In this document: piece after piece, positions 33,601-44,118 of the stretch
How positions within the stretch are numbered: position 1 is the first letter of the stretch
Layout: the number at the start of each line of letters is the position of its first letter
Source of the DNA: Cytidiella melzeri
Lineage: Eukaryota; Basidiomycota; Agaricomycetes; Polyporales; Irpicaceae
Assembly (NCBI GenBank): GCA_022592445.1
Contig: JABYQR010000174.1
Span: 1-64,000, forward strand
Direction of reading: 5' to 3'
Length of the DNA: 64,000 nucleotides
Program-made: the position numbers and the translations under genes
Notes under the pieces: model-generated
Database searches by the model: none
The model's input: only the letters and a program-made list of their open reading frames with translations
Told to the model about the DNA's origin: nothing

Positions 33601-35055
33601 TGATTCTTGATGTCCTCCCATACAGACAAAGCATCCTCCGTGAGAACAGCATTGCCCGCAGCCTGCGCCTGTATGGCTTTCGAGATCAGGTGAAGAGGGT
33701 GTTTGCGGGGTGGATTTGTTGAGTTCATCGTCGGCAACTCAGTACTCAGACGAACGAATAGAGCCTCGTAGCGGCGAGTAGAGAAGCGTGGACGTGCCAG
33801 AAATGGGAGGTCTTCGTTGGCATCTGTTGACGATCCAGTACCGTACGGGTAATGATTCACCAACTCGGACAGTCGTACGGGCATCTTCATCAGCGATGAT
33901 TCCTCTCTGTACTAGGTTTAGGTGATGCATTCTGAGAATAAGCAGAACCAACTCACCGAACGTGTGCCAAGAACAAATGTTCCAATACCCTTCCTGCAGT
34001 TTCCCACCGCTTGTAGAAGTCGGCCCAATCTTCATCCTTGTTTACCCGCTGTGCAGACACTAGCCAGAGACCAAGCAGTTTCGTTAGTTTGCTTCCAGAC
34101 GAGCCAGTTACTTCAGCATGAGCTGCGAGAGACTCTATGATGTCCAAAGTAGCCGCCAACAGCTGCACGTGCCCTGGCGGAAGCAACGGCACGAGCGTCT
34201 TGGAGAAAGCCGCCGATGGGAAATCGGCCGCACGCTCGGACGTTGCAAACGTCGCGTACCAGTCCCACTCGGACGCGTCTTTTCCAAAAGATGTGCCTTC
34301 GAGCTTGAGATGACGAAGTCCCCAACGCATAACAGCGGCGACGTCGTGCGTTGAGCGCGTGTATTTGAGCTCGGAGTCGAAGAGGGCGGACGAGGACTCG
34401 GGGTTGGAACTAGGGAGTTTCGAGCCCAGGGAGAGGATGTAGAGGGACACAAGTCGCTGCTGCACTTGCGCCGACGCCGCATACCAGTGAGGGTGCATGA
34501 GCCCGAGAGTCTCGAGACCTACGAGCAAAACCGTCAACAACAGAACGTATAGCAACGCGCGTGAGAGTATCCGGTGGAATAGAGCATAGACACACCTCCA
34601 TGTTCAATGATAGCTTTTGAACACGCCTGCACCAGTGTTAACGTCTCTGCAGGGCTGAGCCTTTGCTCGCCCGCTGTCAACCCTCCTGATTCCTCTGAGC
34701 CTGACTCAAACACAACATCCAAAGCACGGTTGCTTTGTTCCTTTTGCACTGGGAGGTTGAGCGTGAGATGCGGCGGCGGTGTCTCGAGAGCAGTACTCCT
34801 TCGCGAGTTGTCGACGTTCTTGGACTTTGTCCGGAACAGCCCAAGTGGTGAATCCTTGGACTGGCCTTGGGGGAGTCGAGCATTGTCGCTGAAGTGAGCC
34901 GTAGAGGGTGAGACATTGGGTGGTGATACTGCCTCGTATTTGCCGTCGAGAAGGGTGGGCGCAGAGGAGCGTTTCTCGACGGTTGGGCTCGTGGGAGACG
35001 TAGAGTCTTTTTCGTCCTTCTTACGTCCAAAAACCTTTGAGAAAAACGAGGGCAT
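30673..35055 (-). CDS. Msb1/Mug8-domain protein
   Basis: Exons in transcript order 35055-34596, 34518-33957, 33906-30788 and 30725-30673 give 1397 aa. The start MPSFFSKVFGRKK is the conserved beginning of basidiomycete homologues. Residues about 140-420 form the Msb1/Mug8 domain (LMHPHWYAASAQVQQRLVSL, YTRSTHDVAAVMRWGLRHL, LPPGHVQLLAATLDII, SKLTKLLGLWL, RLSELVNHYPYG). A later conserved piece is DPIAANWPMFVVLQLKPSVW, then FNFSPTIKRFSFFS. The long C-terminal tail is acidic, Pro/Ala/Glu-rich and built partly of internal repeats. Yeast Msb1 acts with Cdc42/Rho1 in polarised growth; that role is extrapolated. An in-frame upstream ATG exists but lies in promoter-like sequence, so 35055 is preferred. 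Confidence 0.85.
31139..32044 (-). repeat. two tandem 453-bp copies inside the Msb1/Mug8 gene
   Basis: Copies at about 31139-31591 and 31592-32044 are nearly identical and 151 codons long. They encode repeats containing HIDDGILTQPT and EPPVQEEVVSSSVAP. Frame is preserved, so the tail length can vary by unit number. Confidence 0.9.
32221..32508 (-). repeat. two tandem 144-bp copies inside the Msb1/Mug8 gene
   Basis: Copies start at about 32221 and 32365, each 48 codons, with DAEPASTSDVTPTAIEPVKT in both. This repeat lies upstream in the protein of the 151-residue repeat. Confidence 0.9.
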
Positions 35056-36560
35056 CGCGTGGCTTCCCCACGTAAAGGTAGTGTAAAGGAGAGTGGGTCG
35101 AAACCAGCGATGTTGTTGTTTCGTGAGTAGGGGGGAGGAGGACAACCTGCTCACGGGCGCTTAGAACGCATCTCTCGAACGTAAGTAAGCCGAACTGTAA
35201 ATCATTTGTGTTCTCCCAGCATAGACATGGCTACGAAAGCTGCAATGTCTCTGGCTTGGCTAACAAGACCTCCAACTGTTGTGAACCTCTCTCCCAATTT
35301 CTCCGTGTCCAGGCAGGGGGTCCTTGAGCCTCCTTGTTCCCTCATTAACGAACGACACCGGTACCGTTTCGACGTCGACGCTATATGACTTGAACTGCAG
35401 CCACTCTCAAACTCTCGCGCCTGGCACGTCTTGCCTGTGTCACAGAATACTCTCACAATCGCAAACTTCGCAGTTGGCCCCGTGCATTTCTCCAGAGTTC
35501 CCAAGCCCATTGACAGGCTTTAAAGCGTAGCTCGGGATGTTCAAGGTCAGCGAGCAACAACTACACAGTCTTACTACAAGGCACAAGTCGACATCGAGAC
35601 TCTCGATCCTCCTGCCAGTGGTATGTCCAAGCCATGATGGCAAACTGCGTCCTGAAGATGACGACCACAGCGAGCTAGGCATTTTCTCACTCGAGTGACG
35701 CGGCTGACGACTTACTACATTGTGAGTGGCGAGACAAAATTGCTGACTCTGTATACTAAGCTCGCGTTGTCGTGCATTCTAATAGAAAAGGAAAGGGCTT
35801 CGAAGCAAGAGCGTTCTGCTGTGTTTCGCGCCCGTACCAAACCAGCGTTGCAGCCTCGTCAGTGATCAGGGCCACATGGATTGCGAAACCTCCAGTTACT
35901 CGTGAGGAACACGAAGTTGACATCATTGTGCAGAGTAAAATGTGCAAATAGAAGGCTTTGCCTGAGACCGTCGACGTACTTCATTACTACTAGCGTGCAA
36001 ATCATACGGTACGCCATAGGATGGCAAGAGTGGTAATTGGTAGTCTCGTTCCTAGACGATATGGCAGATATCCTCATTGGGTAGGAGCGATGGAGAAAAA
36101 AAGACGCGCTCCCTGCCACGCGTGCACCATACCGTCTAGTGACTTTCGTACGGGCGGGTGTACACTGTAGATCAGTCCCCCGTCTATACGAAAAGCGCCA
36201 GACGGTAGGGTACTCTTTTTTGCGCGAGCAGAGTTTCCTATTCTGGCAACCGCGCACAAACCGACAGGTTTGGGGCGCCTCCCTCACGTCTGGGACCGAG
36301 ACTAGGTAATTGGTACCAATGCCATGTATCTAAAGGTGGTTCTATCCCCTAAGCACTGTAAGAGACTTCTTATCACATGCCAACGGTGAGTCTCAAACAT
36401 TTCGTGACTAGCAAATGTCAGCCGCCGCGGCTGTCGAAGAAGGACAGCCGCGAAGGCGATAGTTGAACATAAATAGCGTACGTTCTCGCTCTACAACCCT
36501 TACCTACATACACTCACATCCCCGCATCCCTACCCCTCACACATTTTTCCAGATTTCGCA
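35056..36560. other. intergenic, no supported gene
   Basis: Short open frames only. The last 100 bp before 36561 (AAATA at about 36,470, then CT-rich CTACAACCCTTACCTACATA-type sequence) looks like a fungal promoter and leader for the next gene. The middle contains no recognisable element. Confidence 0.5.
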
Positions 36561-36854
36561 ATGGCTTTCACCGCATTCTCTTCCCTCCACGACCAGGCTG
36601 GCCTGGTTTCTCTCGACGTTGCCCGTTCTAACCTCACCATCGTGTACCGTTCCATTGACATCATGTACCCAGAACCGACCCCTAGAATTGTCAGCATCCC
36701 CGTTCGCTGCCCTGCCCGTGGTCTCAAGTCGTCTATCCCTCTCATCCCTCTTGCGGCTGCTCAGGCCAAGAAGGAGATCAAGTACAGGAGAGAAGGCTTC
36801 GAGATGCAGGAGAACCGCCGACACATTCTTGCCGTTCGCGCGGAGCGGTCCTAA
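36561..36854 (+). CDS. small hypothetical protein, 97 aa
   Basis: A single-exon frame starts MAFTAFSSLHDQAGLV and ends RHILAVRAERS. The ATG has a good upstream CT-rich leader and follows TTTCGCA. The protein is mixed alpha/beta in character, with SLDVARSNLTIVYRSI and a C-terminal basic helix (AQAKKEIKYRREGFEMQENR). No domain is recognised. Codon use is balanced and similar to neighbouring genes, which supports coding. Downstream introns that would extend it are not evident. It could also be an exon of a larger untranslated transcript. Confidence 0.45.
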   Translation: MAFTAFSSLHDQAGLVSLDVARSNLTIVYRSIDIMYPEPTPRIVSIPVRCPARGLKSSIPLIPLAAAQAKKEIKYRREGFEMQENRRHILAVRAERS

Positions 36855-37782
36855 ATGGAGTTCTTTCGTGAATGGTGGAGAGCGACTTGGCGCACACTTG
36901 TTCGTCTCGAAGCTTGAAGCGGGAGGGCCGCCGGGGAGGGTGGAAGGTGGTGGGGCGCACACCCGCTGCTGGAATCCTGAGGAACCGGTTCAACAGGTCG
37001 CTTCGAGGGGAGAAGACATCAGCACCGGCTTCGACGTCTTGCGGTTTCTAGTATGTTCCTACTTGTCTTGTCGTCTCGTTGTGGATGCATTGTTGCCTGG
37101 AGATCTATCACCCATTTTGTTCACACTGATGCACCTCTACTTGCTTCTCTTCCAGTTAGGTCGACTCACAACAACACTGCGCGCGCTCAAGACCCAGGAC
37201 CGGGACGTAAGGTATCGCCAAGGAAGGCGGGAGGTTCAAAGGACGAGGACGATGGGGTCATGTCCCTGACTCTCCGGAGGCTGACCGTCCGACCGAGGTG
37301 TTTCATTCTTCAGCCTGGCTTCCGAGTTGTCGAACAGTGATGCTGAACTGTCCTTTCTCCTTCGAGTTCTGTAGGTCGCGATAGGGAGGGTGAACGAGTT
37401 GGGCCCACTCGCGATCCCTCGGTACGGCGAAGGCCTTTTAGACGAGCCGTGAGTCCCTTCCGATTTTCACAGACTTACAACATTGATTTACATTTCATAC
37501 TTTGGGAATTTTTAGGGAAGGGGCCGTTCCCGGGGGAGGGCAGCCTCTTGGCTGTCCTGGTGCAGACCTTTTCGTGGTCCCCGGGATAAGTACCTTGAAG
37601 CGGAGTGACCGTCGTGTCAGCCGCTGATGGGGAAACCAACATGCACCTGAAGTTTCTACGTAACTAGTAGTTGTAATTTTGCGAGGCAGACAACTACAAA
37701 CGCGTTCAAAGATAGTTGCGACGCTGGCACGTCATTCAGCCAAAACGTCTATCTCATAATTAATTCAAGACATGAAAATGAG
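36855..37782. other. intergenic, no supported gene
   Basis: The stretch holds pyrimidine-rich segments and several GTAAG- and CAG-like sites but no long conserved frame. It may include the 3' untranslated region of the 97-aa gene and of MRD1. Confidence 0.45.
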
Positions 37783-40428
37783 TTACAGGTCACTATCCAC
37801 TAGCATAGCATTGTCCTCGCCCATATTCAATTTTCTCTTTCTACCCGGGAGCTCCTTGCCGTCACCGAAACCAACACCGGCCTTCTTCCGTAGCTCCTCA
37901 ACGTCAATGTTCGAGTCGTCTTCCACCCACTCCAGAACAAGATGGCGACCAAGCAAATGCGTGTGTTTTAGAGCGGCATACGCGTTGTCAGCTTCGTGTT
38001 TGGTGACGAATTCTAGGAACGCGAAACCACGAGAACGGTGGTCGAATTTTTTAGGCAAGCGTACTGATTTGAGCTGGCCATGCGAACTGTATAGGACAAT
38101 CAGTAATCAGCGTGATGAGAATAACACTGGCAGTAGAAGTACACATACCCAAATAGCTCTCGGATGTCTTTCTTTGTCGCCTCGAACGGCACATTCTTCA
38201 CAATCATCTTTGTCGAGTGATTCTTTGTCTTTGCTCCAACCTTGCCGTCGCTATCCTCCGCACCACGCCCAGCAAATTTGACAACGAGCGCATGTCCATC
38301 GAGCACGAAGCCTTGCATGCTCTTCATCGCCTGTTTCGCGGCGTCAGACGACTTGAAGCCAACAAACCCGTAGCCCATGCTCAAACGGGCATTCTCCGAC
38401 GCAGGACGCTTCGGATCAGGCTTCGTCTGAATCCGAGCAAACGAAAACTCGGGGAGATTACGGAACGCCTGTGAAAAGCGGTCGGACGTCGTAGCAAAGG
38501 ACAGATTCTTGACAAAGAGCGTCGCGCCAGCAGACAAAGGCAATTCCTCTGCTCCCACAGAAGCATCTGCAATGACGACCGGCTGTACACCAGCGACCGT
38601 CACTGGTGTGGTTGTGGAAGCCGCAGGCTCGAGGTCCGAAAACATGCCAACAGGCCCCTTCTCGAGGTAGACAATGGAATCGCCCATGCGACGATACGCC
38701 ACTGCACGAAACGCTTTCCTGCCCTCATCTGGATGTTCGAACTCGACGACAGCCATCGTCCCTGCTGGAGGCACTAAGACGCGTCGCAGCTGTCCGTGAG
38801 GTTCGAACAGTTCGCGTATTTGCTCGACAGATGTACCGTACGGGATGTTTTTCACGAGGATGACACTGTCGCTTCGCGCGATGCGTGTGCCAGAGAGCGA
38901 CGATAAGACAACACCGTTGTCTTCCAGGAAAGATTTGGTCTCCTGGATAACGTGTGTCTCCGCAAGTGCGAGTTTTACTGCCGCATTCCCCGATTCGGGA
39001 TCCAATATGTCGGCTTTGGATAGATTCATGCGGTCCGCTACTGACGAGAGAACTGCGTCACTCTACGACGGGCTGTGAATTGACTGGGGAAACAAATATA
39101 TCCTGCTCAAAAGTACGTACATTCATGTATAGCATACCCCAGTTGAACTCTTTCCCAGCACCTGCTCTCCTTTTCGCATCTTTCTCCTCCTTTACTGTCT
39201 TCGGCTTGCCAGATCCTTGCTCAACGCTAATTTTGCCCTTCCGGTCAACAGCCGGCAGTATGTGCAACAACCGCCCTTGGAAGGACTTCTTGTCCAACGC
39301 TTTATATGCTGCCACGGCGTTTGACGGGTCGGAAAAGGTTACGTATGCCATGCCCTTCGAGGACTTCGTCGCCTGGTCAAGTGGTATGTGAACCTGAAAC
39401 GAGCGAACAGTCAGAATATGCGACGTGAAAGGAGAGATAGGCGCATGATGTTCAGAAAATATTTCTACTATCGGATTTTCCCTAAGGAATCAACATTCCC
39501 GTGAGGGTCTGATGTCCCTATTTATGTTTGTCATCCCAACAACAGCGACTCGTCGCGTTGCTTTGCAATGAACCAAACTCTCACCTGTGCGACTTGACCG
39601 TGCGGTTCGAACCACGCTTGAAGCTCCTCTTCGGTAGATGCGAATGGCAGGTTGCGCAAGAATAGTCGGCCGGTTTGGCGGATACTGAGGGTTATATCGT
39701 CATCAGCTGACGTCTGCATGAGCAATATGGTGTTAGAGTCAATAATGCATCAAGCAGTATAAAGACAGCCGTACGTGGATGACGTCGGCATGCTCTGCAT
39801 CCTCGTCAGCTTGGACAGATACAGCCTCTTCTGCCCCCTTCGCTTCATGCACGGATGCTTTCGTATGTTGCTTGAGCCAATCGAGATCTGACGCGGGCTC
39901 GACCTGAGCTGTCTCGCTGACCTGAACGTGCTTCGACTTTGCAGAGGCAATGACCGACTTCCTGGCTAACTCCTGGGGCTCCTCTACCGCGCCGTCCTTC
40001 CATGATGGCCCTTTCTTTGCACGGGGCTGCATAACGTCAAGGAACTCTTGAAGCTGGGGATCCTTCGCAGCCTTAGCCTTTGTTAACTCCTTCGCTATCG
40101 CCAGCATGGCACTGTCGTCGTTCGAGGATGGACCAAGACGTGGACGCTTGTTTGGACGGGGAGTAGGCGCATCCTTCGCGCCATCAACGACTGAGACGGC
40201 AATTCGCGATGAGTGGATGAACGTGCGGTCAAACCAGTTCTTCGCCTTTTCTGCCTCTGCTTCTGTCTTGTATCCTACAAACCCAAACCTCCTCGAGGTA
40301 CCATCAGGCTTTTGCAAAACCTTGACGTCGGTGAGCGTTCCGCCAGGGCCGTTCTTGGATTCAAAGTGCTCACGGAGTCGATCTTGCGTAAGATACGCTG
40401 GGAGGTTCTTGACAATAAGCCTCGACAT
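37783..40428 (-). CDS. MRD1: MRD1, multiple RNA-binding domain protein of the small-subunit processome
   Basis: Exons in transcript order 40428-39775, 39713-39585, 39393-39121, 39062-38149 and 38086-37783 encode 757 aa. Five RRMs are visible: residues about 2-80 (RLIVKNLPAYLTQDRL, RFGFVGYKT), 230-310 (GRLFLRNLPFASTEEEL, GMAYVTFSD), 417-490 (SVILVKNIPYGTSVEQI), 535-615 (ATLFVKNLSFATTSDRF, GYGFVGFKSS) and 635-712 (KMIVKNVPFEATKKDIRELF, RGFAFLEFVT). The order and the NWGMLYMNSDAV linker match MRD1, a nucleolar factor for 18S rRNA maturation and U3 snoRNP release. The C-terminus is acidic. It is divergent from the prefoldin gene, 209 bp between starts. Confidence 0.95.
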
Positions 40429-40637
40429 TTTAACCTGGGTTCAGTGCAAGGAGAATAGTGAGCGCAAGCGGGGTTGTAGTGAACATGAACGTAGAGATCA
40501 AGGATCAAATTGTGGTGAGCAGCGATTTTATACTGCCTCGGTGATTGCCGAGGCGCCTGCCCTCACATACGGACTTCATATCGCCACCACGGTACCTCCA
40601 AAGTGCTCTGACTATCCGCTCATAACAGCCTATAGCT
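40429..40637. promoter_or_regulatory. divergent promoter region of MRD1 and prefoldin 3
   Basis: The whole space between the two ATGs is 209 bp. It lacks a clear TATA box, as is common for housekeeping genes. Sharing suggests linked expression of two growth-related genes. Confidence 0.6.
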
Positions 40638-41489
40638 ATGGCTACATCCATGACCAAAATTGAAGAAAAGAATGCGCGAGGTATCCCGAAAGCCCCGTTC
40701 ATTGTAAGTTTGCAGGCATCCAAAGATAATCGCGCTCTGAGCAGAGCCGTCTCAGGCTGATGTTGCAGAGCACTTGGGTCCAAATCCTGACGTGGAGACT
40801 GCGTTGAAAGAGATACAATCAGCCTTGGCGTGAGTGTCTGGCACGTAGATATTTTCTTCAGCCCTCATGTTTCTCTAGAAAATATCGCTACATGGACCAA
40901 AACTTGACACAGAGAAGGAGAGGGCTGGAGGACAAGATACCTGATATCAAGAAGACGCTCAACATGATCGAGTTTCTGCAAGAGCGAAGAGTGAGTCGTT
41001 TTTATTGCGGCGTACATATGCCCTTTCTCACCTTTAAAACACACAGGAAGGAAAACAGCCAAAACAAGAGGAAGAAGAGGATGAAGATGAGTTAGATGAC
41101 GAAGATGTCGAGGATAAACCGATAAAAACAACGTTTGAGCTTAACGACACGCTCTATGCTGAGGCGGAGCTGGAGGACACAGACACCGTTTACCTATGGC
41201 TTGGAGTGGGGTCCATTCATCTTTATTTTTGTGCTTTTGCGCCCTGATTGTTAACTTGGTTTAGGCGAACGTGATGCTATCGTACAAGCTACCAGCAGCT
41301 ATAACTCTTCTACGGGACAAGCTTAAATCTGCAGAAAGCAGTCTAACCAGCGTTATTGAAGACTTGGAGTTTCTGCGAGAACAGATCACGGTGATGGAAG
41401 TGAATACAGCTCGGGTGTACAATTGGGATGTCAAAAGGCGACGCGAAGCACGGGAACAAGAGGCAGCAGAACATAAAGAGAAAAGCTAG
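40638..41489 (+). CDS. PAC10: prefoldin subunit 3 (VBP1/PAC10 type)
   Basis: Exons 40638-40703, 40756-40829, 40879-40990, 41047-41205 and 41265-41489 encode 211 aa. The alpha-class prefoldin fold is legible: NARGIPKAPF at the start, coiled coil KYRYMDQNLTQRRRGLEDKI, an acidic linker (EEEEDEDELDDEDVED), the hairpin motif DTVYLWLGANVMLSY, and a C-terminal coiled coil ending KRRREAREQEAAEHKEKS. Prefoldin hands nascent actin and tubulin to the CCT chaperonin in the cytosol. Length matches the family (about 190-210). A second ATG at codon 5 is an alternative start. Confidence 0.95.
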
Positions 41490-42263
41490 TACGTTCACCG
41501 GTGTATTTATGCGTCTTGCTACTCGTTGCGCTCCTTCAGCTTCGACCATGAAAATCCAACAGTAATCTTCCTGGTGCGTACCTGACGCTCTCAATCCGCT
41601 CTTTTATTGGTGACGGTTACGACGCCGAGAATAATGATTGGCAAAGCCATAGACTCCGAGTTTGCTTGACTAGCGAGACTCAACGCTATCATGAGGTATC
41701 GCACTACTACAGCTCTTCAGATTCTCCTCTATGTGTTCAAAGCGCAGTAGGTTAGCTTGATTGACATTGTATAGTTTGCACCGGCTCCTGTCATTATGGC
41801 TGGTTCCAACAAGGCACATCTTCAACAACGGCTGTCTTAACCGCCCTGGGACATGCAGAGAACCCGCAGTCATCCAGCATCTCCTGCCACCTCGATGTGT
41901 AGCTATCGTCTGTCGTTTCATCGGCGTTCTACAACCTTGCTTTGACTTCTCTCAGCTGAGCAAGCACACCTATGCATATACTGAGGGACTGGTTGGTCGT
42001 TCTGGCGCGTACTTGGTCACTCACCCGCGATTTTACAGCTGGTTAGAACACTAACCTAGCGTCGTCATCTTAGGCATGGTGGAGAGTTATGTCTACCATC
42101 CCACGCTTTATCAGAACCAAACAATAGCCATGCCGTGGGGTTGCAACTTGCTCTTGACTCTCACTTGGTACGCCATTGTTCTTGCGTATCGTCTAGCAGA
42201 TGCCAGCTCAGATGCATCGTGGTGATTCTTCAGAAATAGCTGTCCGCAGTCAGAAATTCACTT
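41490..42263. other. intergenic, no supported gene
   Basis: No conserved frame was found. It separates prefoldin 3 from the ruined reductase and probably includes its former promoter and first exon. Confidence 0.4.
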
Positions 42264-43782
42264 CACGTGCAGTTTGCCTTGGCAACTCGGGCCTCAGGGT
42301 ATCATGGCTTACACTAGAGTGCGCCTGATTCGGGAACAAGGGCTTATCGACGACCAGGAAGATGCAGTCAGGCAGATTCAATTTGCGTAGGTTCTTCGCA
42401 TTTTAGCCGGAGTTAGTCTTAGCTGATTGGCCTCTCAAGTTATGAGTCAGAAATCTCGACTTTCGATACGGAGAATGTAGCACCGTGCAAAACACGGCCT
42501 TCCTGAAGTTATGCTTGGTAAGGCCATCAAGACTCTGAATTTACCACGGAAAGAGCTCGTCCTCATGACCAAGGTGAGAGATGTCAGCTTCTCATGAGTA
42601 AAGCAGCTGGTTATTATTTGGCATTGTCGCCCCGGAGTATGGAGTCCGCATCGTGCTCATTGAGCTTTCGCTGACTTACTTTCCGGCTGAGACCCCGTTG
42701 ATTAATGATATCGCATTCTTCAGGAGATTTTCCAGAAGTTATAACATATTGTGATGATCGTCGGTGCAGCACATTCTTGATGCTGTCCAGGCAAGCTTAG
42801 CTCGGCTTCAAGTTAATTACATCGATGGCCTTCAATGTAAGTAACGGCCGCCACTCAATGTACTATACGCTTCGCGAGAAGATCACCTCAAACTGTGGTT
42901 CTGGTCGCCGCTTGGACGAGGGCACACCCAAGGAAGAGATAATGCATGGGCTTCATGATGTAGTAAAGACCAGGTTTGTTCGCTACATCGGCATGGGCTC
43001 CTGCTCCGCACAACAATGTGAGTTCAGACATGTCCTTCTGTATTGACCGCGGCTCTCCAGGCCATGCAAAGTGCGTATGATTGGTACCTCTTCGGTGCCA
43101 TGTACTGATAGCAAGCCTACGCAGACTACGCAACCACCAACAACCTGACACCGTTCATTTCCATGCATAATCACTATAATCTTCTATAACGCGAAGAGAA
43201 CCGCGAGATGGTTCCAACTTTGAAGGCATGCTTACTGCTTCAATGTCCTCTAACACCAGAGCACCGCTGACTAGATGTTCGGCGTATCTCCTCTTGCCGC
43301 CAGCCTTCTTGCAAATCCACCCAACAGCGGTCAAATCACTACATAAAGTCGCGTGGACAGGTACTGCCATTGTCATCCTCTTCCGCAACAGTCTATAATC
43401 TACCTCTTCATCAAACGTGGAACACACAGTGGGTACAAGTGCCCAGGTACTCCGGATATCCTCATCAGGGCCGAAGAGCTGGCGCAGAAGCAAGGAAGCA
43501 AGATGGCGCAGGTCGGTCTCGCGTGGATATTGACGAAGGATCCCATAACTGCTCCCATTATCGGCGCTACGAAAATTCAGCATTTGGTGGATGCTACTGG
43601 TGCGACTCGACTACAAAACAATTGAAGGCGGGAGAGAGCTCACGCCTGGTTGTTTTGGACTTGTAGCTGCGTTGGACGTACACCTGACCGCAGAGGAGAT
43701 CAGCTATTTGGAGAAGCCGTATCAGTCCACGACTACTATGGAACGCGCTGAAGCTGCTTTCTCTAGATTGTGCAGGAACTGA
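42264..43782 (+). pseudogene. aldo-keto reductase pseudogene
   Basis: Fragments of an aldo-keto reductase occur in order: LGNSGLRVS, YESEISTFDTENV, MLGKAIKTLNLPRKELVLMT, HILDAVQASLARLQVNYIDG, EEIMHGLHDVVKTRFVRYIG, NNLTPFISMHNHYNLL, REENREMVPTLK, AEELAQKQGSKMAQVGLAWI and LTAEEISYLEKPYQ. They align exon by exon with the intact gene at 47902-49649. Lesions include TGA at about 42,329, TAA at about 43,187 (NLL then stop then RE), lost first exon and a deletion around the FGV..SPLA region. The usual catalytic Asp-Tyr-Lys-His set cannot be assembled. Confidence 0.85.
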
Positions 43783-44118
43783 ACGAGCAGCTGCATTTAG
43801 TGGAGCTGTACACATACAGGATATCAGCACATTGAAAAAGAAGAACGCGTCTTGGGTGACTGGATTATCTCAATTGTCGACGCCGACAGCAGCAACATCA
43901 GTATCAGTCCACACGAAAGTGTAACTAAGAGGTTCAAAAACAAACAATAAGCATTCGAACACCGGTAAGCTACCCCCCTACATTACGTACACGATACACA
44001 TTAAGAAAGAACACAACGGCTACATTATACGAAGTTATTCAAAACACAAGACGCCATTAGTAAATGTACTTAATGATTAGATTACTGTCGAACGATCTCA
44101 ACCGACGCCGCCAATTTC

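Noticed and set aside
36463..37269. 268-codon plus-strand frame overlapping the 97-aa gene
   Set aside because: Composition is that of a shifted frame, with no better leader and no domain; the shorter frame is preferred.
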